Shown: in pieces, positions 1-14,680 of the stretch | Position numbering within the stretch: the stretch's first letter is position 1 | Layout of the letters: every line of letters starts with the position of its first letter | Assembly: GCF_041296385.1 (NCBI RefSeq) | Contig: NC_091023.1 | Coordinates: 10,664,924 to 10,728,923, forward strand | Direction of reading: 5' to 3' | DNA: 64,000 nucleotides | Source: Aphelocoma coerulescens | Lineage: Eukaryota; Chordata; Aves; Passeriformes; Corvidae | The notes under the pieces: model-generated | The model's input: only the letters and a program-made list of their open reading frames with translations | Database searches by the model: none | What the model was told of the DNA's origin: nothing | Position numbers and translations under genes: made by a program

Positions 1-780
1 TTCATTGATTTTTATCAACCTGAGAAGACATGGACTCATTTCACAAGCTCCAGCTGTGACTGAGAATTCCTTGAGCTTTCCCTTGTGTGATATGATCAAA
101 CTTAATCGTGGCCTGCTGATCATAAATGGAACATATTTCTTGGTCTCTGCTCTTTCAAAGAATTACCGAAGGTTCAAAGAGTTGCAAAAAAGCCTCCTTG
201 CACTATGTGATGCTGGGCAATAAAATAGTGAGCTTAAATGCATGCAGTAAAAAGCAATTCTGACTTTACATATTTAGTGACATGCTCCAAGTTAGTTACA
301 GCTACTTTTGAAGATGGTCTTGGAATTGTAAGAGCTAGCTCTTTAAAAACATCAGCTCAACACTTTTGCAGTCAAAAAGCAAGTAGCAGATTAGAAACTA
401 TCGTGTAAAGGAGAGAAAACAAAATAGAGAACAATTTTTTTTTTTCCATGTACAACCTATTGTGCATCTTGTCCTTGTTTACTGTGGAAAAAAAATTCTA
501 CTTTCTGGTCTTGGAAACAATAATAAAGAATTGGAAAAAGATAACAGTAAATGATCAAAGGTAGTGGAAACTGAGCTAGCAGGCTGAGATTTTTCAGACT
601 GGATAAAGAGTGTCTGAGAAGACATGTGACAGGTACTTAGAAGTATCATTACTGGCATGGAGAAGGTGAAAAGGATTGATTGTTCCAATACAAAAGATAA
701 AGAACATTTTAGTCCTTTCCTTTAGAAAGGACTAAAACTAGAAGGTTCAAAACAAAGTTACTTCTTTAATGTCAATGAAC

Positions 781-1013
781 CTGTGAAATCATTGCCACAG
801 GATGCTGTGACTTGAAAAATCAGGGTACAAATACTCAGGAAAGTCTGTCCATGCAATAGAAAGACCACAGCCAGCTCCAGGACTGCAGAAGATATAGAAG
901 CTGGGAATATGCTCAGGGAAGCACCACTGTTTATGGATCTTATTCCTGTACATGTCTTTGTCACCAAGGAGTACCTAGATGGATCTTGGAATAATGCAGC
1001 ACACATGCTTATG
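781..1013 (+). mobile_element. Old, degraded CR1-like LINE fragment
   Basis: The stretch contains, in the expected order, decayed versions of words typical of the sauropsid CR1 3' region: a 'cattgccacaggatg' block, an 'agaagctggga' block, a 'tttatggatctta' block and a terminal 'ctagatggatctt...catgcttatg' block. It is far more diverged than the other CR1 copies in the window, so it looks ancient. The assignment rests on remembered consensus words and was not aligned. Confidence 0.45.
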
Positions 1014-4000
1014 CTTTTAAGATTAATTCCACTTGGTCCTGTAAGAGTTCTTTGATAGCTCTTCACACTTTCCATGTCTGAATCCATAGCCTGGCTATGC
1101 TATTTAAGAAACACACAGGGTTCTACACAGTGATGTTAATTCTGCATTATTTAAACAGGAACATTTTAAGCACCTGCCAAATATCCCACTCAGTTACTGC
1201 AGTAAGAAATCCAATGATTTTTTTTTTTTTTTAAAGGCTACTGGACAGGGAATGATTCAATGACTTGCTTAGAATCCCACACCTCTCCTAAACCATACTG
1301 TCTCAACAGTTTCTGGGACAAGACCCGGAGAATATTCATATGCTCATGTGTGATGCACGCAGCACTGGGTAGTAATTTCACAATTTATACACTGGTTTTC
1401 ATTACACCTTTCATGCAAAATGCCTTTGCATATTGGAATAAATCTCCCAGGAAAGGTAGTTGGGACACCTTCCATAATAAAGGACTTTTCCGGGATTGTC
1501 TAAACTGGACTCATCTTCGAATCACCTTAACTGGAAGTAGTTGTTACCAGTCTTCCTCTGTTATTGCTTCCTTTTTGCAGATTTCTGCTGAACATTTTTA
1601 ACCACTACCCATTCCCATAAGGAGGCCTTACATAGGGATGAAGGTGTATGGGAAAATACTCAGGGACAAGTTACCATCCAAAGCCTGTTTTCCCCTTGAT
1701 TTCTACATGCACCTGCAGCTGATTCAAGTGCGGTCGTCAGATGCAGGTTTTAAGTGAGCGCCCTTTAAATTTTAAATATAAAAACATGGCATAAGGCCAC
1801 TTATGCATGTTAATTACTGTGCTTTATGTTTTAGCTCTTCTCAGTTGCCAGAAGGTTTTATCTGCATTTGGGGAGGATTTTCAGGGTGGATGGCAGGGGG
1901 GTGTGTATAAAATACTAAAAATATTTACTTTCATATTTGCCCACTGATGAGTAAGTATGCCTGTAAGCTCATACATTTTATCATGCAAAGGAAAGCACTA
2001 AAAGAATTTTAAACCAATTTTCACATTATTCAATTTTCTTCATACTTTCAGGACTCAGCATTTTCTTGACTGATGTCAGACAAAAAAGCAAATTTAGCAG
2101 ATCTTAGACACAATACAATCAATTGTTTTGAGTTCTGTCTGCATGAAAGAGCAACCCAAACTAATTTCTCTTTAAGACACTACTCAAATTTTTCCTTTTC
2201 TAGGCTGCTCTGAATAGTCTAGTCAAAATCCATTAATTTCTCTCAACTTCTACCTCTACTTACTACAGGTTTGCTATTTAAAATGAAAGGCACCCTATGC
2301 ATTTCAAATGTTACCACAATAATTACCACTCAACACCTGCCAAATTAGAGCAGTCATTTTTAGGGACATCGCTGAAGAAGCTGTTTTCAGCCTAATGGAA
2401 GTTAATAACTGCTACTTACCTGGAACATCACTACTATTATTGCTTAAATAAGGTCACATTTAATTAGTAAGTCATGAGCAAGAATATTCTTTAAAATGCC
2501 TGATCCTGGCTCCTGCAAGTATTTTATAGACTCAGTTGAAGGTGCAAACCAGCAGCAGGAAGGAGATCCTGCATGGACTACAGATGCTTCCCACCAGTCC
2601 TGGCAAACACTTCAGACATGTGGGCACCTCAAATGACAGCAGTCACTCAGAACTGACCACCTACCCCATAACATTTAAATGTCTTGGTCACTCCGAAGAG
2701 CTGGTTAGAAAACACTGGTATCTCAGATTAGAAATACTAATCTGATTCAAGGGACAGAATATCTGATTGTGTATTTAGCAATGGGGTTTAGGGTTTTGAA
2801 TTTCAGGAAAGCCAAACAATGTGGACTATATTTCCATAAACATATGCATCAATGGGGCTGAAATCAATGGGGATCTGCTCTGTTCAATGGAGGATTTAGT
2901 AATGGTAACAGCAATTTCAAAAACAAAAGAGGAATAAAACACCACATGAAGAAATCTTAAGCTCTTCTGCCTTCTTAAAACATTATTTGTCTATTTGTAA
3001 TATGTCAGATGGCTTAGAATTAGCAAGACACTGGTCCCCAAAAGCTGGTGGTTTTGCCCTGTAAGTTAAAATTTGGTTATGGGATTTGTTAGGTTGTTTG
3101 TTTTTCAATTATTGTAGAATTTTACATAGATTAAATTACTGAAATACTCAGAGTTTGGTTTATTATATGCCTAATATGTGCCAGGCTCAAAAAAAGACTG
3201 TGATAAAATAATGGGGTTTGGTTTTCATCTTCTTTCTTCCATCTGATGTGGTTTGAATTAGAGATTACTTTAGGACTATCATAAAAAAGGTCCAATTTTG
3301 TCTTTTAGGAGCAAAGCAAACAACTTGAATGTAAGCAACTAAAAGCTGTTTACCAAACCAGTATGTGTGTTTATCCCTAAATAAATCTGTCACAGGGCTG
3401 TTACATAATTTGTTTCTAGTGTACTTTGAAAAACTGCTATTTAACAGATACTGGAACTTCCTTCCAAAAATTGTCTTTTGAGATTTTTGTGAACTTAACA
3501 GAGAAATATATCCTTTCTGAATATGAAAAATAAGGAGATAGGAAACAGTCTGCCATCCCAGTACAATGTTGATCTGGCCATAAAACAGTTATTCAGCTCA
3601 TTTTTTTTCCTGTAGTATCAGTTCAAACTCGTTTTCATTCATAAACTGAGGAGATCCAAATTACTGTTAATTCCAAGGCCAAGGTAAACTATTCCTGTTT
3701 ACAGTGAAAATATTCCAGCAGAAAGAGTATCTATAGAAAGAAAAGGAAATACTAATTTATGCACATATGTTTATATAGAAAAGCTGTATTAGTTAAATTA
3801 AGGAAAATCTCATTGAGTAGAATGAGACAAAAGCCACTAACTGAGAACATTAGAAATCAAGCATTCACCCAGGAGTTGAATTTTTAAAATTCTGATAGCT
3901 CCTTTAGAAGACATAGACCATGTCATGTCCAATTGACAGAACCTCTAAGTTACATAACAGGGATAAAGGGCTCTGCTCTGTCTGTATGAGAGTTCTCAGG

Positions 4001-7000
4001 CTCTCCTCCTCCTCAGCCAGGATTGGTACTCACCCCAAGATCTGCATCTTTACAGACCCTACAGCTACAATTAAAAAAAATCTGACTAGCTGTTAGCATT
4101 GGCAGATGTAGCCACTTCTCTCAAAAATTAAGCCAAATTATGAAAACTACATGACAGCTGGTCTCCTTCATGTGAATGCTAATATTAGAAAAAACTATTT
4201 GCTGCTCCAATACTGCACACAGCATGACATAGGTAATAGAGCAGGATTTCCACCTCTTTCAGACTGCTCCTATAAACTGAAACTTAAAAAAAAATCTGCC
4301 AATTTCATTCACTTAAACTAGCTTTTTTTTTTTTCAATTTTGGATACCAAAAGCCAGACTTTTAAAGAAATGCAGGTACTTAATTCTCTTCAATTTCAAA
4401 GAGAACAAAGAAAGTTTGTTTCAAGAAAGGTTGCCCATGAAAATGCTAATAAGTCATTTGCAATGCCAAGATTAATTAATGAAATAAATTTATTTTGCTA
4501 TGTACTCACATGCCAGCACACACAAGTATTAATGACATTCATACTTTTGAGTTAAATACAACATATTACTTGAGTTACTGCTATCAAGTGATTTTCTAGT
4601 GCTGACAATTATTCTGTATCTACTTGGCATGCACAGAGCTACAGCAGCTCCAGCCATTTCCCAGTCTCTGCTGACAAACAGGTCTCCACACCTATTATTC
4701 ACTGCTGGCTTTCTTAACCCCTTTAATGCATTAATTCTTGAGGAGGTTTTAGTTGATTTACATAAATACATCCTCCCCTCCTATTATGTTATTACCTGCA
4801 TTAGATTATTTTTTACAAAGTATTACTGGGGATTATTTGCAGCCACCAGATTCAGAGAACACTGTCCTTGCCATACAGTCCAGAAAAACAGAATTGACAG
4901 CCACCCTATTTCCATGGTCTCCCTATACAGATTGACATGCTGGTGTTTACATTCAAAGTACAGCAAGCAGCTCTTTTTACCCAAGACATGAGCCCAGCTA
5001 TAGAGAGGAGGGTCTCACAGTGGGTAACATCTGCATCTGTTTTTTCTGATACAGACAGGAAGAAAACATTTATCAACTGATGGATTTAAGTAGACTGAAA
5101 GGAGCCAGTAAAGTCCAACTGTAAAATCTGGGAAAATCAGGATGGTTATTAAAGGGGAGAGAGAAGGTGGTAAAATAGATTGCTTGTATTTGTTTGATTT
5201 TCAGGGTTTCCCTTCATGTAGCCACAGTTGTTAGGAGATGTGCTGCTCAGCCCAGTACACAGAGAGGCAGGGCCACACTCTCGACTTTGCATCCTGGATT
5301 TGCAGAAATCCAGAGCTAAAGACCCACAACTCAAGAGCTGAGTTGCAGAACACAAAGCTGAGTTTTCCTCATTCTATAGAGGTTTTTATGTATGAAGCTG
5401 CAGGAGTCTTATCTTTGTTCTTTTCTTTGAGGGCTTAGTTAAAGGATCAGATTTTAAGTAGCAAATTTGAAGTAGTTCCACTTAGTTTCACACCCAAGAT
5501 CTCCCCAGGTTTGCATCAGTTAGATTTATCTAGCTGCTTGGATCACTTCTGTATTTATTGTTTCATGTTACAAGTACAAAACTAGTGTAAATACCGTGAA
5601 GTAAAAAATTTGGCTTTATTTGGTACGTTTTGCACCCTCTCATTTCCTTGTTGTTATTGTCAGCATCCAGACACCTCTTCTGTGCCCATTGGCAGTTCCT
5701 CTGCCTCTCAGAGAGAAATCTTTAAGGATCATGCAACTTCCCAATTTTAATATTTTCACCAAAAAGAAAACATGAAAACACTACTAAGCATATTCCAGTT
5801 CCTACAGATTGCTACAATTGCCTTACTTATCCCCCTTTCATAGGATTAAACTATAAATACAAATATAGTTACTAGAATGATTTGTCTGGTTTTTCTGCTA
5901 TTTCTAAAAATAGCACCTGGGAGATAGGAACAAATTAATTTGGAATTTCATCAGGGACAGGATACCTCTTGGGCTTTTTAAGCCTGTAAAAATTATTTAG
6001 CAGTGATGACAGATGCAAGACTGACATCTCAATACAATGAAAACCTCAATTTATCCATGCTATCAGCAAGGCTCCAGTTATTGCACAATTCTGTAGCTAT
6101 GCAGTTTGTTACTGAATTGAATCCTTCCTATAGGATAGTGATTAATAATCCCTGCTTTTGTTGTTTAAAACAGATGTTCCAGGCCACAGAATGACAAAGA
6201 TCAACTTAAATACATGAACAGAGAATAAATGTCTTCCTGAGTCTGCAGAAGAACCTGAAAAATTTTAATGGAGAGGTCTGCTTCCTCCTAATCACCTGAA
6301 AGGGTTGCCACGTCTGGAATGGAAAGATAAGTTACAACATTGCCCTCAGTAATTATTTCTAGATGGAAAATTCCAGCAGAAGCATCCAGCTTTTGTTCTT
6401 AACCTCCAGTCCAAAGCTGGCCATGAAGTAGAGAAAGTAATAAAAAATAATATCTCAGAGGAATTCTCATTAGGAAACAGTTTCATATTTAAGCAACTTC
6501 AAATGTCTTAACATTAATTAAGCTACTGTAGAATACCCAGTTTCTTCTGGTACATTAGAGTTCTGTAGCAAATTTGGTGTAAAACACAGGTCCAGTTTGA
6601 AAAACTACTTTAGTGTCCTAAACACATGTGCATTAAGGTCCCACAGGTGTGTGCTACAGCAGAGCACAACATCACCAACCAGCCACAGTCCCGGTCTGGG
6701 TTTGGCAGGAATTCCCCTCACTGCCTTGCTTTTAGTGGCAAAGGGAACTCTAAAACCAAAGCATAAAAAGATACATCATGCCCTCCTTCTCTGGAAGGAC
6801 TGATACTGGCATCAGTCACTTCAGAAAGAGAATAAACCATCAGCTACTTTTCGGTGTATTTTTCATGGGGATTACAGCTGATAGAGTGCAATGTCTCCCC
6901 CCTTCTAGTCAGCTGGAGATTCACACAATGCTTCTTGTCCCAGCAGAGCAGTGACACAACATGGATGCCCTTCCCATGGTTTATAAATCCTGTATTTTAC

Positions 7001-10000
7001 ATCCATGACCTCTGCACATCAAGCCTCAAAGAGAAAGCACAGCCTGTATAAGTTTATACTTTGAAGACTTAAGATTTGCAAGTGAAATATATCTGTTTAG
7101 AGGTGTAAAGTCTTCACCAAAAAGTAGAGGCATCTCAGGGAACTGGAAGTTGTATCTGTGGAAGCAGCACTAAAGAGCCATTTTGTTTAATCTGTGATGA
7201 CAAACTTCCTCAACAGCTGCATTCCTCAGAAATGAAGTGACCAAACTCCTGGGTGAAACTCCTGTGAGAAGACAAAATCACCCAACCCTACTGGATTGTA
7301 ACTCCTCATACAGATAAAATAAGGACCACAAACTCAGGTATAAGTGTTAAAGTAATTCAACTGTGCTTTCCCACAGCAACAGTTAATAGGAATAAAGGAT
7401 AGAATACAAAAGTAAGAGTGAAATAGGTGCTAAGAAATTCAGGGAGTCTAAAAACAGGCATGAGAAAAGTCTGGCCCATACATGCACCTCCCCTTGCCTT
7501 GTGAACAGGAAAGATCAGACCATTGAGTTCTGCAGTTTGAGTATCTGAGAACTGGGATATTATGCTAATAGCTGTGATGATAACATTTTATCTGGATTTC
7601 CAGGTCATTAAGGATGCCATCGAGGTCATCCACTGTAGGAACATGCAATACCCACTGAAGACACCTCACTGGAAGGTCAGATATTATTCAATCTAAGAAA
7701 CAAGTGCTCTCTCTTGCATACCTGCCTAATTCAGGATGTGAGTTGCACAGTGGGGGCTGCAAAGGGCATGAGCCCACTGGCCAGCTCCTGGCTAAATCCT
7801 TTCCTACAGCTGCATGAAAGGTAAGTAGTTTCATGGGAATCAGCAATGAGTTTACTCTTGCAATATTCAGTAAATGTTGTCTCTAGTGCACAGTGTGAGA
7901 GACAGATCTGTTGCCATTGACCTTAATACTACCGATTACTGTGTGGTTTGTTGAGTAAGCACTGTGTAAGTGAGCAAGTCAGAAGCACAGCCTCTGAATA
8001 AAGATAACATTACATCAATATGGTGTTATTTTAAGCTTATATTAGCAACCCAAAAGTATTTGTTAAACTAGCAGGAACTGCTCCATGGGAAGCCCTCTAT
8101 CACTCCAGTTCTAGTGCAAAAATACCCTGCAGAATAATCTCACAAGCTAAGACTGCAGAATCATAAAAGCAACATGGAACAGTTAGGGTTTGCATACACA
8201 TTTTTAACCTTGTGATTCCCAGACCTTAATAGTTTTTGGGGTTTTTTTTAAGATAATTTAATTCTTTAATAATTTCTGACCATGTTTAGTTTTAGTCCAC
8301 TAACACCTATGCCTTTGCTGGAACTACTGTCTCTTAAGAAGGCATCCTCTGCAAAGCCAAAAATTTTGCACTCATACAGAAGCAGGTAACCTTCATAACA
8401 GTGCTGAATTAAATAGTTCTAAGTAATTTTGCAAGAAGAAAAAAGATGTGGCAGGTTACTACTCCCAGTTTTAATTTGTATACACTAAACTAATGATCCA
8501 ACATGACCTAAATGGGGAGTGCCACTTTCTATTCACCGAAAATGCAAATGGTTAAGGACCTTGAAAAGCAGTGCTCCTTGCAGAGGTCACCTCGCTGGTC
8601 TGTTATCAAAGCTCGCATAATGAAGTGGATGACACAGCCATTAACTTGCATATGGGCTTGTACATGTCAAAGCAGACCAGCTTAATCTAAAGGTGAATTC
8701 AATAATGTTATGCTGAATTGCAGTACAAAAAAAGCCTGCAAAAGCCTATGATTAAGGGTCAGCACATCTGGCTTCTGATTTGATGTCAGCTGCTAACCCT
8801 TTTTTGACCCCATCCCCTGCAGACTTTCTAACTGCCTATTACTAAGGATATTTTACAATGTCATCTTGCTGACTCTTACTGTGCACTGAGAAATACCATA
8901 TATCTTCACCTTCTCTAAGTTAATTTCCAAACCTCTTCAGTACACCTGGAAAACTAACATTTAATTTCCTAAACCTGCTGTAAATTGCCATCTCACATTG
9001 GGAGATAGTGAATGAAAATTGCAGGAAAGCTTATTTTTCCTTCCAAAATAACCATTCTGTCCATTAGCCAGTGTGATCTCTCAAATTTGCATGCTTTTCA
9101 TAACAGCATTGGTGACAAAAATTTATTCATGCTTAGTGTAGCTGTGTGAAACAAACAGCAGAAAAAAATTGCTTACGCTATATAGGAAATCATTCACGCC
9201 ACATGAGATTTCCTACTTTACTGACTTTTATTGTTCTTCCATTTATTCATTTCCCTGTATTTGGCAGGTTGGTGTCCCATTTCTGTTGTTGATAGGCTGA
9301 GGCTTGTTTATGCTTTTGAGTAGGGCAGTCCAATTCTGCCAAAAAATAAGGACAAAGCCTGTTGAGAGGCTGCATCCTTCTGCATAAAAAAAGAAAAACC
9401 TCTCTCAACTTGGCTTTCCATTTGCATCAGAAAACAATCTGTTCATTAGAAACAGTCCATAATCTTAAATGTTTTTCTAAGCTCCATACCAACTGATTCT
9501 TGTTACAAAACAAACAAAAATTACAATTTACAAAAGTGAAAGGTAGATAATTACAGCAGAACACCCAGTTATTAGATCATTTCCAAGTACACAAAAGGAA
9601 GGAAATGAATTGTTTGTGAACACCCATATGCAATAGCAGACATTTCTCAGTGAGAATAAATGAAAAGTTTTTCAGTACAATGAACGCCCCAAGACACCAC
9701 AAGAATTTACTTCACAGGAGTAAAAAAGATTCATTAATTTGATACCTAAATATTTTAGGAGCGCCAATCAGAACACACTTTGCAATTATTTGCACTCAAT
9801 TTTGAGAGGAATGTGCTATAGGCTGACATACAAGAAAAAAGAATTCCACTATTTCAAACAATACACTAGCATTCATACATATTTTTTAATCTATTCAGAT
9901 TTGTAAAAGCCTCAAAAAAAGAAGCTATCCAATACTTGAGTTATTACATGCATCAAGATACATAACATAAAAGAGATTTCTTTTAGAGTTTTACCAGTGA

Positions 10001-13000
10001 TCAGCATTTCTCACTTATTTTACCCTTTCCACCACATTTAGGGAAAATGGAGCTTAATTATGGAATCTAGCAGCTGTTGCTCCATAATGCATATAAATAA
10101 AACACCAAAAGACTGCAGGGCCTCCTTTTGGGGTTACTATTTTAATGAAGCAGTATCACAGTTCTAGCTTGTTCCACCCTTTCCACAGTGCATATCAGCA
10201 GTAAATTTCATCGACTGCACGCTGCATCACTGAATTAAAGATAGAACCTACTGGGATGGAGCTGAAACCAATGTGAATTTAGAGCTATATCACATGTAGC
10301 AGGAGCTATGAGTCTTGAGCAGGGACTGGGCTCATTGCCCACATCATGGCCTTATCAAAGTATCACACAAATAATAAACAAAAAATAAAGTTCAATAACT
10401 TTGTTATCAGTATAACTAAACACAGCTTTCATAAACATATCAGGTCTGTGCCTGCAAAGCCTTATAGTGACTTTCTCCTTTATTCCTCTAAGCCAAGAAG
10501 CAAGCCTTCATTATCACTTAGAGTCCACCTGGTTCTCCAAACTGCAATTACATCACTTGTGCTGCCGTTCCACACTAGAGCAAATTTAGTCCCACTCCAC
10601 TGTCATTTCTGCTAGACTGTAGCTGCCACCCAGTTTATCTGCCTCTCATTAGCAAAGCAGACCCTGGCAATATGCAAAAGGACTCCTCATATATGGCAAA
10701 GAGACAGTAAAGACATTTGATGGATGTCACACTGCCACTGATTCCTATGTCCATCTCAGCAATGCAAGCCTTCTATGAGCACCAGTAACTGTGCATGCAC
10801 AGAACACACATTTCCCCTGCTTCCTGAGAGGCTGGGGTTGGCACATACAGCAATCTCATTCTGTTTGTGTGAAAGTTTCATATTTTTCCCCATTATGAGT
10901 CCCCACAGCCCAGATTGATAGTAGACCCAGCTGTCCTTTATAATTACATTTTAATGACTTAGGATGGTTGTTTGCATTTTGGCAACTTGTTTAATAGTGA
11001 TGACATTTAAATTGTCACAACTAGGCTTCAAAGTTATCAATTTATTAGATGATCAGGAAACTTCACACCTATGGCAGTGAGGTTTTTTGGCTGCAAAATC
11101 AGTAATCCATCAGCACACTGGTTTATATAATGAGGGTTATTTCATAGGGATATGCCTTAGTTAATTCAGCCCTGAAAGGAATTTACTTGCACAAATTAAA
11201 AAGGTTCTGTTTACTTATTTATTACTTTAGATTGACAGATACTCTAAAAACACACATATTGTGTTTTGTGTTCTGTTGCTTTTTCATTTCAGTACATTGA
11301 CTTTTTGTGCACATATCCATTTATTTCTTCTCCTTCGGCAAATGAACCTGGGATTTGCAGAATCACATATGATTCCTTCAGAGAAACACTTCTCTGATAC
11401 TGCAGCAGAAGCACTCAAATATTGCATAGTTTATATTCTCAGATTTTTTTTGCTAAGTATTTCAACACCCATCCCCCAATGGTGCATCAAAACAGTTGTC
11501 CAACTCCTTATAAATGTATAAGTCATGAATAGCAGAAAAATTAACCCTGATTACCTGGTCTAAATATCAGGTTTAATCATAGTATTGTCAGCTGCCTGGC
11601 ACATACCCTACACGACACTTGTTTACCCCCTATGTTCCCTACTTCCCATTTCCAACCCAATGGTTTCAAAGTCTCCCACCCAACCCTACTTGACCTGCTG
11701 TTTAGAAAAGAAACAGCATGTGGTAGGGGTAGGTAAAGGTCACAAGTTTCCTCACAAACCCACTGCTGCACAGCCTCAGCAGTGCTGGACAGGCCCTTTA
11801 GAACAAACTGGTATCCTGCCATGTCTCCAGAACTGGAGCTCAGCTCCAGGACTGGCAAGCACACTCCAGCCATTCCCATCAGTGGCACAGAGCAGCTCCC
11901 CTCACCAGGCAGGCTGACCACAGATGGTAGCTGCAAGAGGTGGTGGGGCTGCAGCCCACAAGCAACCCACGTGCTTCTGGCAGAAGAGACTGAAACTGGT
12001 CAGTTGATTCAGAAGTTACTGAGGGGAGCAGCATGCAGGTAAAATTGCCACACATTGATTTTTAGGAAATCAACTAAAACATGCTCATACACCTGATTGG
12101 TGTTTGATATCAACAGGGATATGCCAGACATCACAAAGGAAAGTAGCTCTGGCAGGGGCAGGAGGGGGACTACTGCTCGCTGCCAAGTCCTTGACGTACA
12201 AATGGCACTGCTGACAGGCACCATGCAGATGCAAGCGAACACCCCATGAGCTCCCACCTACCTCAGGGACTTGGCCCAGCATAGGGTGTGCCATATGATC
12301 TTTCCTCCAAGAGAGGACTGGCTGTAATACACAAGTAGGACAAAAAAAAAAAAAATTAATGAATGTTCTTCTCTTGACAGTTTTGACTGCCTTTTCCTCC
12401 TTATCAGTGGTATTACCTTCAAGCAAGCAATCATTAAGTAAACAGATCTCAAAGAAAAGTCATTTCAAGTACAGATTTCTTCCACTAAATTCCCTGGAGT
12501 GCCCACTCTGTAGCCCTTTGGCAAAATCCAGCATGAATTTATCTCAAGAATAGGCCAATGCTCATTAATCAAGCAAAGGCCTGGCTGAAATCCTCACAGG
12601 CGGCTGTGCAGAACGCCAAGTCACCTTGTTGTAACTGATCTAGGTACTCCGCGGTGCCAAAAGCCAGAAAGCTGCCAGAGACCATTATATTACAGATGGA
12701 AAGCCAGTAAAGAGAACAAGGAAAGTAATTTAAAAATATATTTGTCAAGCTCATTGGACACAGATCAAAATTTGAACACAGATTGTATAATCAAAATAAA
12801 TGTGACAGGTAGCAGAAATACACATTAGTGAGCTGCTGAAAGAAAAAGCTTCAAATAGACTCAAGTTTTTAGAAGAGAAGGAAGAGGTCCCCAGGGCAAT
12901 CCCCATGGGAATTCTTCTGACTCTGGAAAGTGGGAGGGTTCATCTAACTAATGGTTGAAAAACTTGCCCTTCTACCTAGAAAGCTGGAAGAAGCCCAGAA

Positions 13001-14231
13001 ACCTGAACAAGTCCTAGAAAGTTAGCATAAACATCCCTGCAGATAGCTGAGGATTATCTTTATGCCGTTGTCAGTGCTCATACCTTGCCAATTGCAAGCC
13101 CTCTGCCCCGACCTCCGCTCTGTTTCCAGGGGTGGCCTTTGAAGTGTGTGATTCCTGCAGTGGAGACGGCTAGGGGAACAGGGCAGCCCGAGGCTGTGTT
13201 ACTTGTTCTAGCTGGGAGCTGTGCTGGCTCTCAGCACAAGAAGAGCACGATGGGAATCCTGCTTGCTCCAGCCCCACCCAGCCCCTGGAGACAGCCTCAA
13301 ACCGATCGCAAGCACCTCGCTGATTTTCTTTAAAGATTAGAAAGCTCTATCAGCAGACGACTGACAGGCAATCATCTTCAGTAAAGTAAAACATAAACTG
13401 GAGTAGTAAGACAGCAACCTGTTACAGCTCTTTGCTCAGTAAGTGCACCGTGTCAGAGCATTTCTCAGCTGCATATCACGACAAGCAGTCACGGGAGGAC
13501 AGCATGAAGCCATCTCCTTCTGCTGCTCCAGGTCTGAAGGAAGGCTTCCACCTCTATTTCTTGGTCCAACAAAAAACACCACATCTGTCTTTGTCCTGAG
13601 GCAATCATCTTGGCCACAGCAGCACTATCCAAAAACAGAGATGAAAGCTGCTATTCAAAACTAAGCTAAAGACTAAGCCTTATTTCCTATACATACACAT
13701 CAAAAAGCATCATCCCCAGCAGGCTCACCAGTTATTTCCACCAGCTGCTTCAGGTAGGTTCCAGTGCTCTAAAAGCAGTTTAAAAAAAATTAACCTCCCT
13801 TTTTATTGAGCTTTGAAGACCCCTGCTTCTATTTCAGATCTGAATAAAGCATTGTGCTCCTGAAAGCTTGTCTGCTTTTCCCACCTATACTAGCTCACCA
13901 AACACAATCCATTGTATTTGCCAGAAAATTCTGCTTTATCAGGTTAGAGTAAAATCTCTCCTGAGATGAACCTGAGTAACACTCAGCTACAAAATGTAAG
14001 CTCTCAGGTTTGGTGATAGTCAGTAGTTTTAAGTAGTTTGATTATAACTCATACAGTATTTTCTACACTAAGAATGCTTAAGTGCTTCAAAAACCCCATT
14101 TGTTCATCATGTATTTTAGTTTACTGCTTTCTACAGCAGCCTTGTAATTTCTACTGAACATTGTAAAAACCAATAATGAAAAAAGTGAAAGTAATGCTTC
14201 AGTAGAATTTACCAGCTTTGAATGGCCACTT

Positions 14232-14680
14232 TCAGATTCCCTGCCTTAAATACTGTATTTGCCCCTTCCTTACTCTGGGTTGTTCCAGGGTGAAGGGGAC
14301 CCAGCCCCAAGGTACCTGAGTAAGGAGCAGGGAAGGTCCATGGGCAGCAGTTGCTTCAGCCAAGAGTCCAAAACACAAGGCAGCCCACAAGGATGAGGCA
14401 GGGCAGGAAGTCAAAACCAGGCATTGTACTTAGATGGAGCTGTTTGGAGACAGAACCAACAGCCCATAACCAGGGGATAGCTAGAAACCAGCCCTGATCC
14501 AGGCCTGCTCAGGAAAGACCACAGCCCTCGGGCTGACCTTAAATGGGGCTCTGGGCCCATGGGCAGGGGGTGTGGCTGTGGGGACCCAGATGAGGCTAGT
14601 CAGGGCCTATTAAGACCTAATTAAGGCCTATCAATGCACTCTGAGTTGTTACAGGTGCCTTCATTAGGCTTAGTTTTGTT
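14232..14680. repeat. GC-richer block of uncertain origin, possible dispersed repeat
   Basis: This block is clearly richer in G and C than the AT-rich DNA on both sides. Near its right end (14,603-14,633) are three near-copies of an ~11-base unit: ggcctattaa, gacctaattaa, ggcctatcaa. The abrupt compositional change suggests an inserted repeat, but I do not recognise a family and see no clear terminal duplications. Confidence 0.25.

Noticed and set aside
11577..12426. Cluster of overlapping 80-120-codon frames on both strands
   Set aside because: No recognisable domains, no exon chain, and the frames overlap on opposite strands as expected in moderately GC-rich non-coding DNA.
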